Shown one piece after another: positions 52,364 through 61,901 of a stretch of DNA of 63,879 nt. Under the pieces are notes generated by a model. The model was not told where the DNA came from. It saw only the letters and a program-made list of their open reading frames with translations, and ran no database searches. Numbering within the stretch: the first letter of the stretch is position 1; every line of letters begins with the position of its first letter. The position numbers and the translations under genes were made by a program. The DNA comes from an uncultured Parabacteroides sp. (GTDB lineage: Bacteria; Bacteroidota; Bacteroidia; Bacteroidales; Tannerellaceae): contig UQLN01000026.1 in assembly GCA_900541965.1 (NCBI GenBank), forward strand, positions 1-63,879. Direction: 5' to 3'.

Positions 52364-54865
52364 TCAATTCCAGTCATCTTCCTCTTCTTTAAAGAGCCCG
52401 TATTTCTTTACCAGTTCCGAGAGTTCCGGATCAAGGTTCGCACGGAATTTCATTTGCCCGTCCATCTCTGCCGCAGTGAGCAAGAGTCGTACCGCTTTTT
52501 CTTCATTCCCCAAACGTGCCTGAAGGATGGCTTGCATATACTTGTTTTCGGCTGTCCGGGGTGATTTCTCAAATATCCGCAAAGCAGCCTTGTCATACCC
52601 CAAAGACATATAGGCGATGGCCGTATTCACATCATCATACGGGCGAAGTATTTCCAAGGCCTGTGCATATTTACGTTTCTCCAGATATTCCACAGCCCGG
52701 ACATACGTCGTATCCGGTTCGTTCGTATAGATTGTATCCTGCTTCATTCCCCTGCGCGAGAGGCTGAAACGGAAATCTACCGCACGTATCACCGGATAAA
52801 GTTTGTCTAACATATAAGCATATTCCGGCTTATATTGGCTTTTTATCAGCCATTCGCGCCGGTCGGGGTCCTGTTCACGGTCGATAATCCTCAGTATGGC
52901 GTCTTTATGGCCCTTGAAGTCCGGGTCATTCACAATCAGGCGGCGCAGCTTGTCCCAGTCCTCGGGAACGGTGCGTACTTTTATCAGGTCCGGCAAATCC
53001 GGAATTTCGTCTTTCACTTCACGGTGAATAAGGTTGCCCGCCTCGTCCATCTCGACGGCGGTACCGACAGACAATGAATCATACAACACTGTAAATTCCT
53101 TTGCCAGCACGTCACGGATGGATTTTGCACGCTTCCGCGCTATTTCTCCGTTAAGGAGCCAACTGCCTTCGGGCGACGAGGTAGCGAAAAGTGTCAGGCT
53201 GTCTATCCGGTACACTGGATCGGTCATCAGTGCCAGAGTCAGGTCTTTCACTTTCTTTACTCCCTGCCGGTTCACGTCAATGGTTTCGTCCAGGTTGAAG
53301 TCGTTTTGCGGGAAGTAAAAATTCACGCTTGTATTGGCTTCAGCGTCCCGGGTGATGATTTTTCGCACATAACGCGGAGTCTTGTCTATGAATTTGGTCA
53401 TGGAACTCACCAGATACGTCAGCGTATCCGATTTCGGAAGCGGGTATTTGCCTCCCCTGCCGCTCAGCACATTGCCTACCACGTACACTTTCATACGCGC
53501 CGAGTTTTCATCAGCGGGCACCTTCTGCGAATAAAGGAACTTCACCTGGTCGGCGGCATAGATCACCGTATCGAGCTCCGCCTTCGGATTGAACGGGAAA
53601 CGCACGATGTCATGGTATTTCTCGTCTTTCATCGTTTTACGCGCCTCATTACGGGTTATCTTCTGTGTGTTATAAAATTTTTTCACCAGGCCGATGGAGT
53701 CGAGCGAATTGATATGCACTATCCATTCTCCGTACTTTGCCTGCCGGGCAGCATGCCGCCGGGCGGGCGGATGGATGTTATACAGTTCACGTATCAGGTG
53801 GTATTGCGGGTAAACCGACCGCAGACGCTCGTAACGGCCGATATAATGCTTTACTGTTGCCGCCATGTCGAACCGGCTGAGTTCGAATTCCCTGAATGCT
53901 CTATAACCGGGCAGGTGCAACGAGTCGGACAGGTCGCGGCGATAGGCATACAATGGCAAATTGCTTCGGATGAATCCCGCCTGATAGCCGGTACGGAGAT
54001 CCCATTTGCGGTTGAAGTAACGGAAACGTTCCCGCAAGCCGGGCCACTGAGGTTGCAAAGTGTCGTTCACCCGCGCCAGCGCACGGTCGTACTGCCACTG
54101 TTGGCGCTCTATCATCAGCCGGGAATTCTTCAGCATATCTTCTTTCAGCAGGCTGTCTCTACGGGCGACCTGCCGGTTGAACATCTCGAAACGCAGCAAC
54201 AGCGGGTCCGGACGGCGTTTTTTGGCGTCATGTATCGCCCAGAGCTTTTCCAGCCTGCCTTTATACCACTTCAGGCGTTCCAGATAGCGTTCAAAAGAAC
54301 GGTAGTTTACGTAAGTCCGGTAAAAATCGGCGGAGTCCGGAATGATTTTCTTTAGATAACGGTCGTAGCGCTGGTAATCCCATTCCTGCAATTCGCGGAA
54401 ACGCCGGCCTGTAAAGCGGAGTTCTTTCAGCGAGTCGAGCACGTTCCCCCTCATCAGCACGGGACGGACGTTGACCATCCAGTCTTCCCGCTGCAATGCC
54501 TTGGGCACCGTCACCACAAACTCTACGTTAATCATTCCGTTCCGCTCAGCCGTGTTGCGTGTGGAACTGGCCGACACCACCACTTCATCCAAGGCCATCG
54601 TAGTCAGGTTCTCTTTACGGATACTGTCCCATTCGACGGACATGCCCACAGGGACGCTGTCACCTTTGGCGCTGACAAAAATAAAGTTCAGGACCGGGGG
54701 TTGATTGGCGGAATCGCGTTTCGCCACCTCCACCGGCCCGGTCCGGCGGTTGGCAGGCAATGCCAATGTCACCCTCGACTGCTCCTTGTAGAGTTTGCCG
54801 AACGGTGAACATGCAGTGACGACCATTATCAGAAACAGAATATAGAAACTTTTGGAATTCTTCAT
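52364..54865 (-). CDS. Large OmpA-domain lipoprotein of the fimbrial locus
   Basis: Lipoprotein of 833 aa with lipobox VTAC. The middle (about 180-330) is highly charged and rich in Arg and Tyr. An OmpA-like peptidoglycan-binding domain appears around residues 500-610 (VNFYFPQNDFNLDETID, then LFATSSPEGSWLLNGEIARK). The end is TPR-like (EYLEKRKYAQALEIL and repeats of AALRIFEKSP type). It follows the DUF3575 barrel gene by 29 bp and is the last gene of the fimbrial locus. It likely links fimbrial assembly to the cell wall, as DUF3868-type partners do elsewhere; that role is inferred. Confidence 0.75.
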   Translation of the reverse strand: MKNSKSFYILFLIMVVTACSPFGKLYKEQSRVTLALPANRRTGPVEVAKRDSANQPPVLNFIFVSAKGDSVPVGMSVEWDSIRKENLTTMALDEVVVSASSTRNTAERNGMINVEFVVTVPKALQREDWMVNVRPVLMRGNVLDSLKELRFTGRRFRELQEWDYQRYDRYLKKIIPDSADFYRTYVNYRSFERYLERLKWYKGRLEKLWAIHDAKKRRPDPLLLRFEMFNRQVARRDSLLKEDMLKNSRLMIERQQWQYDRALARVNDTLQPQWPGLRERFRYFNRKWDLRTGYQAGFIRSNLPLYAYRRDLSDSLHLPGYRAFREFELSRFDMAATVKHYIGRYERLRSVYPQYHLIRELYNIHPPARRHAARQAKYGEWIVHINSLDSIGLVKKFYNTQKITRNEARKTMKDEKYHDIVRFPFNPKAELDTVIYAADQVKFLYSQKVPADENSARMKVYVVGNVLSGRGGKYPLPKSDTLTYLVSSMTKFIDKTPRYVRKIITRDAEANTSVNFYFPQNDFNLDETIDVNRQGVKKVKDLTLALMTDPVYRIDSLTLFATSSPEGSWLLNGEIARKRAKSIRDVLAKEFTVLYDSLSVGTAVEMDEAGNLIHREVKDEIPDLPDLIKVRTVPEDWDKLRRLIVNDPDFKGHKDAILRIIDREQDPDRREWLIKSQYKPEYAYMLDKLYPVIRAVDFRFSLSRRGMKQDTIYTNEPDTTYVRAVEYLEKRKYAQALEILRPYDDVNTAIAYMSLGYDKAALRIFEKSPRTAENKYMQAILQARLGNEEKAVRLLLTAAEMDGQMKFRANLDPELSELVKKYGLFKEEEDDWN

Positions 54866-54894
54866 ACATCCGCGTGCCGGCTGAAAGACCGGTC

Positions 54895-55452
54895 TTAGAA
54901 CAAATAAACAAGATTAAATGCCAGTTTCGGTATGGGGAGGAAATAAGTGCCCGATTTCACCTTATCACCGCAATGTCCGCAACGATATTTCGTGTAGGGG
55001 GCGACAAGCAGTCCCAGCCCTCCCTCCACTTCCATGTTCCAGCGCTTGCTCAGCAGCCAGGAACGGCCATAGGTCATTCCCGCGCCGTAGCCCCATCCCT
55101 GATAACGAAAATCGAGCAGCTTGTCCCATGCCACGTTGAAGCGTGCGCCCATGGCATACATGCTGATGAAGTTTCCGGCATAGGGTTGCCAGAACCAGTA
55201 ACGGGCTCCGGGTTCTATCAGGAAATGTTTTATCTTTTTGGTGTCACTGAAGTTCCACGGATTATAAGAAACACTCATATTCAGCGTCCAGTGTTTATCC
55301 AGAAGCATGCTGCCCTCCACGTTGAACGTAGTGGTGGCGAGCTTCAGCGCATTGGACTGCACGGAGTAAAACTGGGCGTGCAGATGAGTCGGCAGGCTGC
55401 CCGCAAGCAGCAGGAAAAAGGATAATAAGCAATATCGTACGAATTGTTTCAT
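54895..55452 (-). CDS. DUF3575 outer-membrane barrel protein
   Basis: 185-aa exported protein with signal peptide ending at LHAQF and an aromatic, alternating beta pattern characteristic of DUF3575 outer-membrane barrels. A C-x-x-C pair sits in YRCGHCGDKV. In Bacteroidales DUF3575 genes commonly accompany OmpA-domain lipoproteins in fimbrial clusters, as here. It probably contributes to surface assembly or anchoring of the fimbria. Confidence 0.85.
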   Translation of the reverse strand: MKQFVRYCLLSFFLLLAGSLPTHLHAQFYSVQSNALKLATTTFNVEGSMLLDKHWTLNMSVSYNPWNFSDTKKIKHFLIEPGARYWFWQPYAGNFISMYAMGARFNVAWDKLLDFRYQGWGYGAGMTYGRSWLLSKRWNMEVEGGLGLLVAPYTKYRCGHCGDKVKSGTYFLPIPKLAFNLVYLF

Positions 55453-55478
55453 GGATATTTCGATATAGAATATTTATA

Positions 55479-55805
55479 TTAGTTTACTGTTAATTTCTCA
55501 TGCCATTCGTCATACTTATCCCGGAGGCAATAAACGGCAGGCGGTGCCTCTATCTGTATGTATTCGTCTCCGACTAATGTATTGTAGAATGCGGAAAGCC
55601 TGAGCAAAAAGCTGTCGGTTACGTGTACATAGGGAATACACGCTTCATGCTCCGGAGAGGCAGCGGTAGCTTCCAATTCCGGATACATGATGTTCAGGTA
55701 ATAGGCGGAATATCCAAAAGCCCACCATTTACCTGCTACATAGAACAGGTAGATGTGATACCGGTTTTTGCTTTCTTTATCTATTGCTAATTTCGGAATT
55801 TCCAT
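55479..55805 (-). CDS. Small hypothetical protein of the fimbrial locus
   Basis: 108-aa protein without signal peptide, beginning MEIPKLAIDKESKNRYHIYL. It contains a compact aromatic core (VAGKWWAFGYSAYYLN) and ends DEWHEKLTVN. It resembles no family I can name. It lies between the last lectin-like protein and the DUF3575 gene with short gaps, so it is probably part of the same transcript. A cytoplasmic role is likely from the lack of an export signal. Confidence 0.6.
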   Translation of the reverse strand: MEIPKLAIDKESKNRYHIYLFYVAGKWWAFGYSAYYLNIMYPELEATAASPEHEACIPYVHVTDSFLLRLSAFYNTLVGDEYIQIEAPPAVYCLRDKYDEWHEKLTVN

Positions 55806-55823
55806 ATTTCTTTTTATTATGGG

Positions 55824-56480
55824 TTAATAATCACTCACACACCTCACCATGCCGTTCACCGTACTTTTAGCCTGGGTATCACAGTAAGGCATACCCTGCG
55901 CAAAGTCAAAAAACCAAGCTTGGTCCGCACCCTTTTCGGTGGAAGCCCAGTATCTTTTCGTCTTGCCGAGTTCTTCCATCGGTTTAGCCGTGTATATCAA
56001 GCCGATGGGTTTACGAAACATCCACATCAGTTGCAGCTCGCGTTGGGTGGGAACACGCCATTTGCGCCCTGCACCTGGTGCGCCGTCAGTACCATACCAA
56101 CGGCACCCTGTATTTACTGCGATGGTAAAATCCGGATTATCATCCTGTCCACCATCGGTTACACCTTGCATTGTCATCCAATTCTTATTATTGTACCCCA
56201 CATCTTCGGTTGCCACGATAAAGCGAAACGGTATTCTGTCATTGACGCTTAAATTTCCACCGTTTCCTTTGGAAACCTGATGCCGGATGGTTGTACCGTT
56301 CCTCATCATCTTTACCCCGGTCTCCCATTGGGCGGCACCTGCCAATCCCTCCGAATAAATAACGGCATACTCTTTTCCTCCGACAGTCTCTTTCCGTATA
56401 TACTGCCCGAAAACTTCTGAAGGAGAGCCGAAGCAGGATAAAACGATCCATAGAATGGAATAAATTTTGAAACTCATCAT
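55824..56480 (-). CDS. Fimbrial protein with lectin-like C-terminus
   Basis: Exported protein of 218 aa with signal peptide ending near VFGQY. Its C-terminal half has the pattern WRVPTQRELQLMWMF, then RYWASTEKGADQAWFFDF and an ending VRCVSDY, matching the FISUMP/DUF1566-type lectin-like domain also seen at the end of the next three upstream genes. It is the smallest of the four and has almost no N-terminal fimbrillin domain. It may act as an adhesive tip or minor subunit; inference. Confidence 0.75.
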   Translation of the reverse strand: MMSFKIYSILWIVLSCFGSPSEVFGQYIRKETVGGKEYAVIYSEGLAGAAQWETGVKMMRNGTTIRHQVSKGNGGNLSVNDRIPFRFIVATEDVGYNNKNWMTMQGVTDGGQDDNPDFTIAVNTGCRWYGTDGAPGAGRKWRVPTQRELQLMWMFRKPIGLIYTAKPMEELGKTKRYWASTEKGADQAWFFDFAQGMPYCDTQAKSTVNGMVRCVSDY

Positions 56481-56508
56481 CTTTATTTCTTATTAGGTTA
56501 CATTTCAT

Positions 56509-58278
56509 TTATTTATTGACATCGCCCGCATGACTGGCTTTATCAGGATCCTGAGAAGCTCTGACCGCATGCGTATTACCGATGGCATCGGAGTACACTT
56601 TCCCTTCATTCGTAACCACAAAGGCTTTATCGGCATTCGGATCGGCAGTAGACGACCAATAGCTGCCCGCCAACTGTTCCCGCGTACTCGAAGAAGAAAT
56701 CCAGGTTCCTATCAACTCGCTGACAGAAGGGAGATACCACAGAATATCCTTTGCAGCTACTCCCTGGTCGTATCCGTTCGTTCCCCGATAGCAGGTGTAA
56801 GCAGCCTCATAGTCTTCCCAGGGAACACTGGCGGCTTGCAGCCGTGCGGTATTCTCATGTCCGTTCGTCAACGAAGTAGCTCCCAATTTGTCGAATGCTG
56901 CTCCTGCATACCACTTCAGGGCCTTCTCTCCTGGTGTTGTGGTGCTGGAGCTTCCTACTGGATAATATCCATCCGAAAAATGAAGCTCTATCTTATTCGG
57001 GTATTTCCATTTAACGGCGTTCGGGTCATCTACCGACGGTAAGGCAATATCACTTGCATTGTATGCCGTAAGTTCTCCCGAGAAATAGCCAGGTATCAAC
57101 CGAACGACATTGGTATCATCCGGGCTGTTTCCTTTCAGGGTAATGTTGTAAGTCAGGTCATAATTGGCGTATACACTGAAATCAGTCGTGAAGTTCTTTC
57201 CCAAAAACAATTGATAGATAGAGAAATCTTTTACAATATTCAAACCCGCAGCGCCAGGGACCGTATTATTCTCCAGCCCTATGATCTGAAGGTAAGTGCC
57301 GCCCGTCGGCGCATTATCACGACGGGTACTCTGTGTAGAGGTTGGCACCGTCTGCTGGAGATTGACCGGGATATATATAGGGTTCGTATTAATCACAGGA
57401 TTTGCGGCAGTTATTGTTTTAAGTGATTTAGTCCAAAAAAGGCCAGTTTTATCTACCGAACTCCCTGAAGGAAAAACAGCCTTTCTTCCGATTATATTAT
57501 AGTAACTCTGTGTGGGAATATTCATCAAAGTCACATTCCACGTATGTGCTACATCTATAAAATGCGGATAAGTCGTTTTTATATTGAATGTCACTCTTGC
57601 CACGGTACGCTTCAAAGATACATATAACTGTTTGCCATCACTGATTTCGGCAGCAGCCTGACCGCACATAACGATTCCGGTTTTCTCTCCTCCTCCATTC
57701 GGCAGAGTCACTTTATTTCTGGGGAACGTGCCATCATCGGTCACCAATGTCATACAGAGATTCTGTAAATCTGCATAGGTGGAATTACCTACTGTTATAC
57801 CATCAAACACACTCTCATTGACGTTGGCTAAAATCACAACCATGTTTTTTTGCCCCACTGGTGTAGGCTTAATCTCCACCTCATCTGTCTTGATGGAACC
57901 ATCTGGAGAAGTAAAAAATTTCTTTTCTACCAGTTTGCCCTCCGGTTTTGTTCCGTCAAACTGGAAGCCCATATACGAATAAACGGCATTGTCTTCAGTG
58001 ATAACCGCAGCCGGAGACGCACCTGCCCTTGTGGCAGCAGGCGTCGCCACAAGTTCTACATCCATATCCGGCGAGGACATCGAAAGGACAGGAGGCATTT
58101 CTTCCGTACGTGTACCCCCTGCAGACAACGTATTATAATCGTCTATGCCCAAAGTCAACTTGACGGTAACCGTCTCTGCGGATAAAGACGTCCCGGAGTC
58201 AGGCAACAGGCTGTCCTTCGTGCACCCTCCCAAGGTTAAGCAGGCGATACATATCGAAGCCATTATTTTTTTTATCAT
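56509..58278 (-). CDS. Fimbrillin-like lipoprotein with lectin-like C-terminus
   Basis: Lipoprotein of 589 aa; the ATG at 58278 (MIKKIMASICIACL) gives the better signal with lipobox LGGC, although an ATG at 58293 is in frame. The body is a fimbrillin-type beta sandwich (DUF4906-like in appearance) with KRTVARVTFNIKTTYP. The C-terminus has ILWYLPSVSELIGTWI and GSYWSSTADPNADKAF, the lectin-like pattern, but its final segment reads VRASQD instead of VRCV. It is the third of four such proteins in order of transcription. Confidence 0.78.
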   Translation of the reverse strand: MIKKIMASICIACLTLGGCTKDSLLPDSGTSLSAETVTVKLTLGIDDYNTLSAGGTRTEEMPPVLSMSSPDMDVELVATPAATRAGASPAAVITEDNAVYSYMGFQFDGTKPEGKLVEKKFFTSPDGSIKTDEVEIKPTPVGQKNMVVILANVNESVFDGITVGNSTYADLQNLCMTLVTDDGTFPRNKVTLPNGGGEKTGIVMCGQAAAEISDGKQLYVSLKRTVARVTFNIKTTYPHFIDVAHTWNVTLMNIPTQSYYNIIGRKAVFPSGSSVDKTGLFWTKSLKTITAANPVINTNPIYIPVNLQQTVPTSTQSTRRDNAPTGGTYLQIIGLENNTVPGAAGLNIVKDFSIYQLFLGKNFTTDFSVYANYDLTYNITLKGNSPDDTNVVRLIPGYFSGELTAYNASDIALPSVDDPNAVKWKYPNKIELHFSDGYYPVGSSSTTTPGEKALKWYAGAAFDKLGATSLTNGHENTARLQAASVPWEDYEAAYTCYRGTNGYDQGVAAKDILWYLPSVSELIGTWISSSSTREQLAGSYWSSTADPNADKAFVVTNEGKVYSDAIGNTHAVRASQDPDKASHAGDVNK

Positions 58279-58319
58279 GATTATATCGTTCATTTGTATA
58301 TTCTTAGCAATATCATTAG

Positions 58320-60020
58320 TTATGAAGCATCACGGACACAGCGTACAGAATACTTCTTTTTCTTATCATACGGAGATAGCACCAACTTAGTGTCTGCAAC
58401 CGTACCTTTATAATCAATATACATACCCCATGCTTCGTTTTCGTTCACTTCAGTACCGGTCCAGTAGGGCCTATTTCGATTCGCATCATTACCAAAGTTC
58501 AAACTGGCAAATGTACTCCCATTTGCCGATACCAGTACTAATACAGCCCGCAACTCGGAGGCTCTCGGAAGTCGCCAGTTAAGAAAACCGCCCCCGTTAT
58601 ATTTTCTGCAAAGTTCTTTTGCAACCAACTGCCCGTTATCATCTTCCCATGGGACAAGTACAATGGAGATATCGTTTTGGGTTATCTGAATTTTCTTATA
58701 AACTTTTTCCATCGTGTACACGTTTATATCATCCGTTATTTTTAGACCGTCAGTAGGCAATGTTGAGGGGTCCGGTGTCTTAACAGGCACATAAACTCCG
58801 TTACCGCCATAGGCCACAGTGGTAAGGAAGTCTTCGAACGGATGCTCACCAATAGCTAAATAAGTAGGTTGTTTAGGATATTTAATCGCTCCTTTATTGG
58901 CTGACGGCCAATAATATTGTGTCAAATCTACCTGCATATAGTCTCTGGGAGGCACTGTATTGCCTCCAAAATCACCGTTAATTACCTCCGCACTCCAGTT
59001 CTGAATACTCAGGCTCAGAGCAGAGTTATTATAGACCAGATCATACGTATTTTTATATCCCTGCCTGAAACCAAATGACTTTCCATCATCACTTTGATTA
59101 AGATAGATCCTATCCAGCGTAAACAATTCATTAATTCCATTGACGTTCAATACGAGGACTATATCGCCGTCACCGACTTTGGTATCCATGAACGAGGGAA
59201 CCAGAAACTCGTAGGTATGAACTTGCGTAGTGGACAATGCCACAGCAGGGGCTACTGTTACTCCTATCGGACCGGAGATAGCTCCATCCTTTGCCAACCC
59301 TGTCTCTGGGTCAATAGCTCCTTGGTTTTTAATCCAGTTCCCCCCGAGGTTATCCAAAACGACACTGCTCAACTTAAGCTCCGGTCCTTTATCCACGTAT
59401 TTCGTGATGTTAAGAACAATCCATGTATAGGCATGCCGGAAGCGTAAAGGAACAGTAGCCTCCTGATCGCCGGATGGAGTGAACGGATAGATGGTGTTGG
59501 TATTATAAAGCAGATCCGTCTGTTTGAGATCCGCCTTAGCGGAGAAATCAAACGGGATGCCATCCGTATAGACATTCTTGATAGCGGATGAGACAGGCGG
59601 ATAGTAAGCAACCACCTTTAATGCCTTGCCTTCAGGTCCCGCAGGAGTGACACTTGAATTATTAGAATTGTCGAAGAAAAACCAATTCCACGGTACGGAA
59701 GGATCGGAGCGTTCCATTTTCGCTGTCATGTCTGATGAACCACTAAAAATCTCACTCCCGTTCTCACTTTTAGTAATGGACATACCAAAGGAATAGGAAT
59801 TTCCGGTAAAAGCATCTATGGGTGTAAAACTCTTCGATTGAGCGGGCTCCGTCTTTTCTATGGACGCGTCGAAGTTCAGATAGACTTCCTTTTCCGGAGA
59901 ATCCGGAGCCACCCCGTTGCCGGCATAGTCGTCACAGGCTCCAGCCAATAGTAAAGAGCAGGTTGCCAGGATGATTGCCTGGGGCAAGGTATGTTTCTTG
60001 TTTGTATCCATATTATTCAT
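58320..60020 (-). CDS. Fimbrillin-like lipoprotein with lectin-like C-terminus
   Basis: Lipoprotein of 566 aa with lipobox LLAGAC. The start at 60020 is the first ATG; the frame upstream opens only at a TTG. The N-terminal region has the Mfa-like fimbrillin arrangement (YLNFDASIEK, then VPWNWFFFDN and LRFRHAYTWIVLNITKY). The C-terminus has LNWRLPRASELRAVLVLV, RPYWTGTEVNENEAWGMYI and YSVRCVRDAS, the shared lectin-like domain. Likely a minor or tip fimbrial subunit exported and processed by the Mfa/Fim route. Confidence 0.8.
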   Translation of the reverse strand: MNNMDTNKKHTLPQAIILATCSLLLAGACDDYAGNGVAPDSPEKEVYLNFDASIEKTEPAQSKSFTPIDAFTGNSYSFGMSITKSENGSEIFSGSSDMTAKMERSDPSVPWNWFFFDNSNNSSVTPAGPEGKALKVVAYYPPVSSAIKNVYTDGIPFDFSAKADLKQTDLLYNTNTIYPFTPSGDQEATVPLRFRHAYTWIVLNITKYVDKGPELKLSSVVLDNLGGNWIKNQGAIDPETGLAKDGAISGPIGVTVAPAVALSTTQVHTYEFLVPSFMDTKVGDGDIVLVLNVNGINELFTLDRIYLNQSDDGKSFGFRQGYKNTYDLVYNNSALSLSIQNWSAEVINGDFGGNTVPPRDYMQVDLTQYYWPSANKGAIKYPKQPTYLAIGEHPFEDFLTTVAYGGNGVYVPVKTPDPSTLPTDGLKITDDINVYTMEKVYKKIQITQNDISIVLVPWEDDNGQLVAKELCRKYNGGGFLNWRLPRASELRAVLVLVSANGSTFASLNFGNDANRNRPYWTGTEVNENEAWGMYIDYKGTVADTKLVLSPYDKKKKYSVRCVRDAS

Positions 60021-60050
60021 CTTTGTATATCGTTTCAATTACTTACCATC

Positions 60051-61859
60051 CTATTTTTGCCTTACGCAGCGAATTTTCAATTTATCTGTTTTCTGATGCC
60101 ACGACGCATATCCGGTAACAGTGGTAAAATCGACAGCCCATGCCCAATCGGACTTTTTCCTTTGCTCGTCTGTAGCATTGGGTACCAGATACTCACTCCC
60201 GCACCAATAAGTACCGGACAGCGGTGTAAACCCTCGCAATTTTTCCAGACTTTCCTGATTCACATAAATAAACGCCAGTTCCGAAAGTCGCGGAAGTCTC
60301 CAGTCACTGTACCCGTTTTCTTCCAGATTGCGGCATAAGTCAAAGGCTGTCAAGATAGTTCCAGTCTTCCACTGAATGTTTTCATTACCCGATTCATCCA
60401 CCATATCATTGCCGGAAACCATCAGATTTGGAAAGGTTCCTTCATAAGAAAAGGCTTCTGCCACTGTAGCATACAAACGCCCGTTTTGTCCTCCCAAAAT
60501 ATCCGGAGCATAAAAGCTGTTTCCTTCCTTATAAAAATCATTGTAGTTAAATGTAAGAGAGTGGTTAGTTCCCCAATAAGACTTCTTCTTAGGGATTTGC
60601 AGAGAGGAACCCGCAGCGTAAGTCCAGTCCACATTCTCGCCATTAAATCCCTGATAAGTCAGGTAGTATCCCAAGATGGAAGGCACGGAGGACGTTTGCC
60701 CCATAGTCCATGGTTCAAGAGTAGCTTCAAAGCTTAAATTTTTCGGCATGCTGTTGTACGCAAGTCCCGCAGTAGCATAGCCCGCGGCCTTCACACTATT
60801 GATAGTAAACTGGTATATGTGGTTGCGCAGGATATTCATCTTGTTATTGAGGGTGGCCGCGTTGTCGTTGGTAAAGTCCACACGATAGTAAGATATATTT
60901 GCAGAGCCATTATAATAGCCCCCTACGATAATAGCCAGGCGGTCGGTATGCTGGCTGTCATAGACGCTGCCCCACTGCAAGTCGGCTTCGGGCAGGTAAA
61001 TTTTTCCCAGACAGTAAATCCCGCTCGTTATATATGGGGCATCGTATGTTTTCGTGGTTGTCGTACCGCCGCCAACAACGGAAGGATGGTCTATCACGAT
61101 CTCTTTCGATGAAACGCCACCTGTCGTAATCGTATTCCAGCGGAAGTTTTCTACGGCAGGCATATATGTGTATTTCTGACCTGCCCGCCATACTTGTATT
61201 TCGGTCATGGTGAAGGGTGTCGCATTGCTTTTGCTCCAGGACGTAATCATACCGTCCGGATCTTTCTTTGGGGTGCCGATACCGATATCCACACGCGCTA
61301 CGGCACGAACCAACTTGATTTCATCGTAAACGGTACTTTTCAGTACTTGCACGGAAGCGCCTCCGTTGACTACCCCAAACATAGGAAACGGATGAGCATC
61401 ATCGAATGCAAGAGGATCGGGTGTAGCCGCACTCAGACAGGCTTGTTGCACTTCTGCGTAACTCTTGCCATACAGGCCATAAAGAAATCCATAATCAGGC
61501 AGATTGGCGAGGATAACGAGTTTGTAGTTATCATTTACCCCCATGCTCTGCAACAAGTTGGCAGTATAGCTTCCGCCGGTATTCTTTTGCCCTTCCGCCA
61601 CGTAGCGCAGGGTTCCGTAAGAGTCTGCATCAGCATTGAACTGAAGAATATAAATTGAAGAAATCTGTGCATCGGTCCCCGCAGTGCCCCCCGAAGCCAT
61701 GCCGGTATCGGATGTTGATACGGAAAGCTTGACAAGGACGGGACCGTCCTGTTGTACATTATGACGGTCTTCGTTCTGGCAAGCACCTAATAGAATGATT
61801 ATCCAAAGGTATTTAGCCAGTTCGTTCAGCCTCGATATATAATTATTCTTTATCTTCAT
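60051..61859 (-). CDS. DUF4906-like fimbrial lipoprotein with lectin-like C-terminus
   Basis: Lipoprotein of 602 aa with lipobox LLGAC. The first ~400 residues resemble DUF4906 fimbrial proteins (ISSIYILQFNADADSYGTL and KLVRAVARVDIGIG). The C-terminus has WRLPRLSELAFIYVN, GTYWCGSEYL and LKIRCVRQK, the same lectin-like module as its neighbours. It follows the FimB/Mfa2-like gene by 42 bp. This is probably a tip-region protein of the fimbria. Confidence 0.82.
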   Translation of the reverse strand: MKIKNNYISRLNELAKYLWIIILLGACQNEDRHNVQQDGPVLVKLSVSTSDTGMASGGTAGTDAQISSIYILQFNADADSYGTLRYVAEGQKNTGGSYTANLLQSMGVNDNYKLVILANLPDYGFLYGLYGKSYAEVQQACLSAATPDPLAFDDAHPFPMFGVVNGGASVQVLKSTVYDEIKLVRAVARVDIGIGTPKKDPDGMITSWSKSNATPFTMTEIQVWRAGQKYTYMPAVENFRWNTITTGGVSSKEIVIDHPSVVGGGTTTTKTYDAPYITSGIYCLGKIYLPEADLQWGSVYDSQHTDRLAIIVGGYYNGSANISYYRVDFTNDNAATLNNKMNILRNHIYQFTINSVKAAGYATAGLAYNSMPKNLSFEATLEPWTMGQTSSVPSILGYYLTYQGFNGENVDWTYAAGSSLQIPKKKSYWGTNHSLTFNYNDFYKEGNSFYAPDILGGQNGRLYATVAEAFSYEGTFPNLMVSGNDMVDESGNENIQWKTGTILTAFDLCRNLEENGYSDWRLPRLSELAFIYVNQESLEKLRGFTPLSGTYWCGSEYLVPNATDEQRKKSDWAWAVDFTTVTGYASWHQKTDKLKIRCVRQK

Positions 61860-61901
61860 ATTATATTCTTAATCTTTCATATCACTTCAGGGATAAAAGA
61901 A

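Noticed and set aside
53306..54355. 349-aa open frame on the plus strand
   Set aside because: Shadow of the OmpA-domain lipoprotein gene, no domain features.
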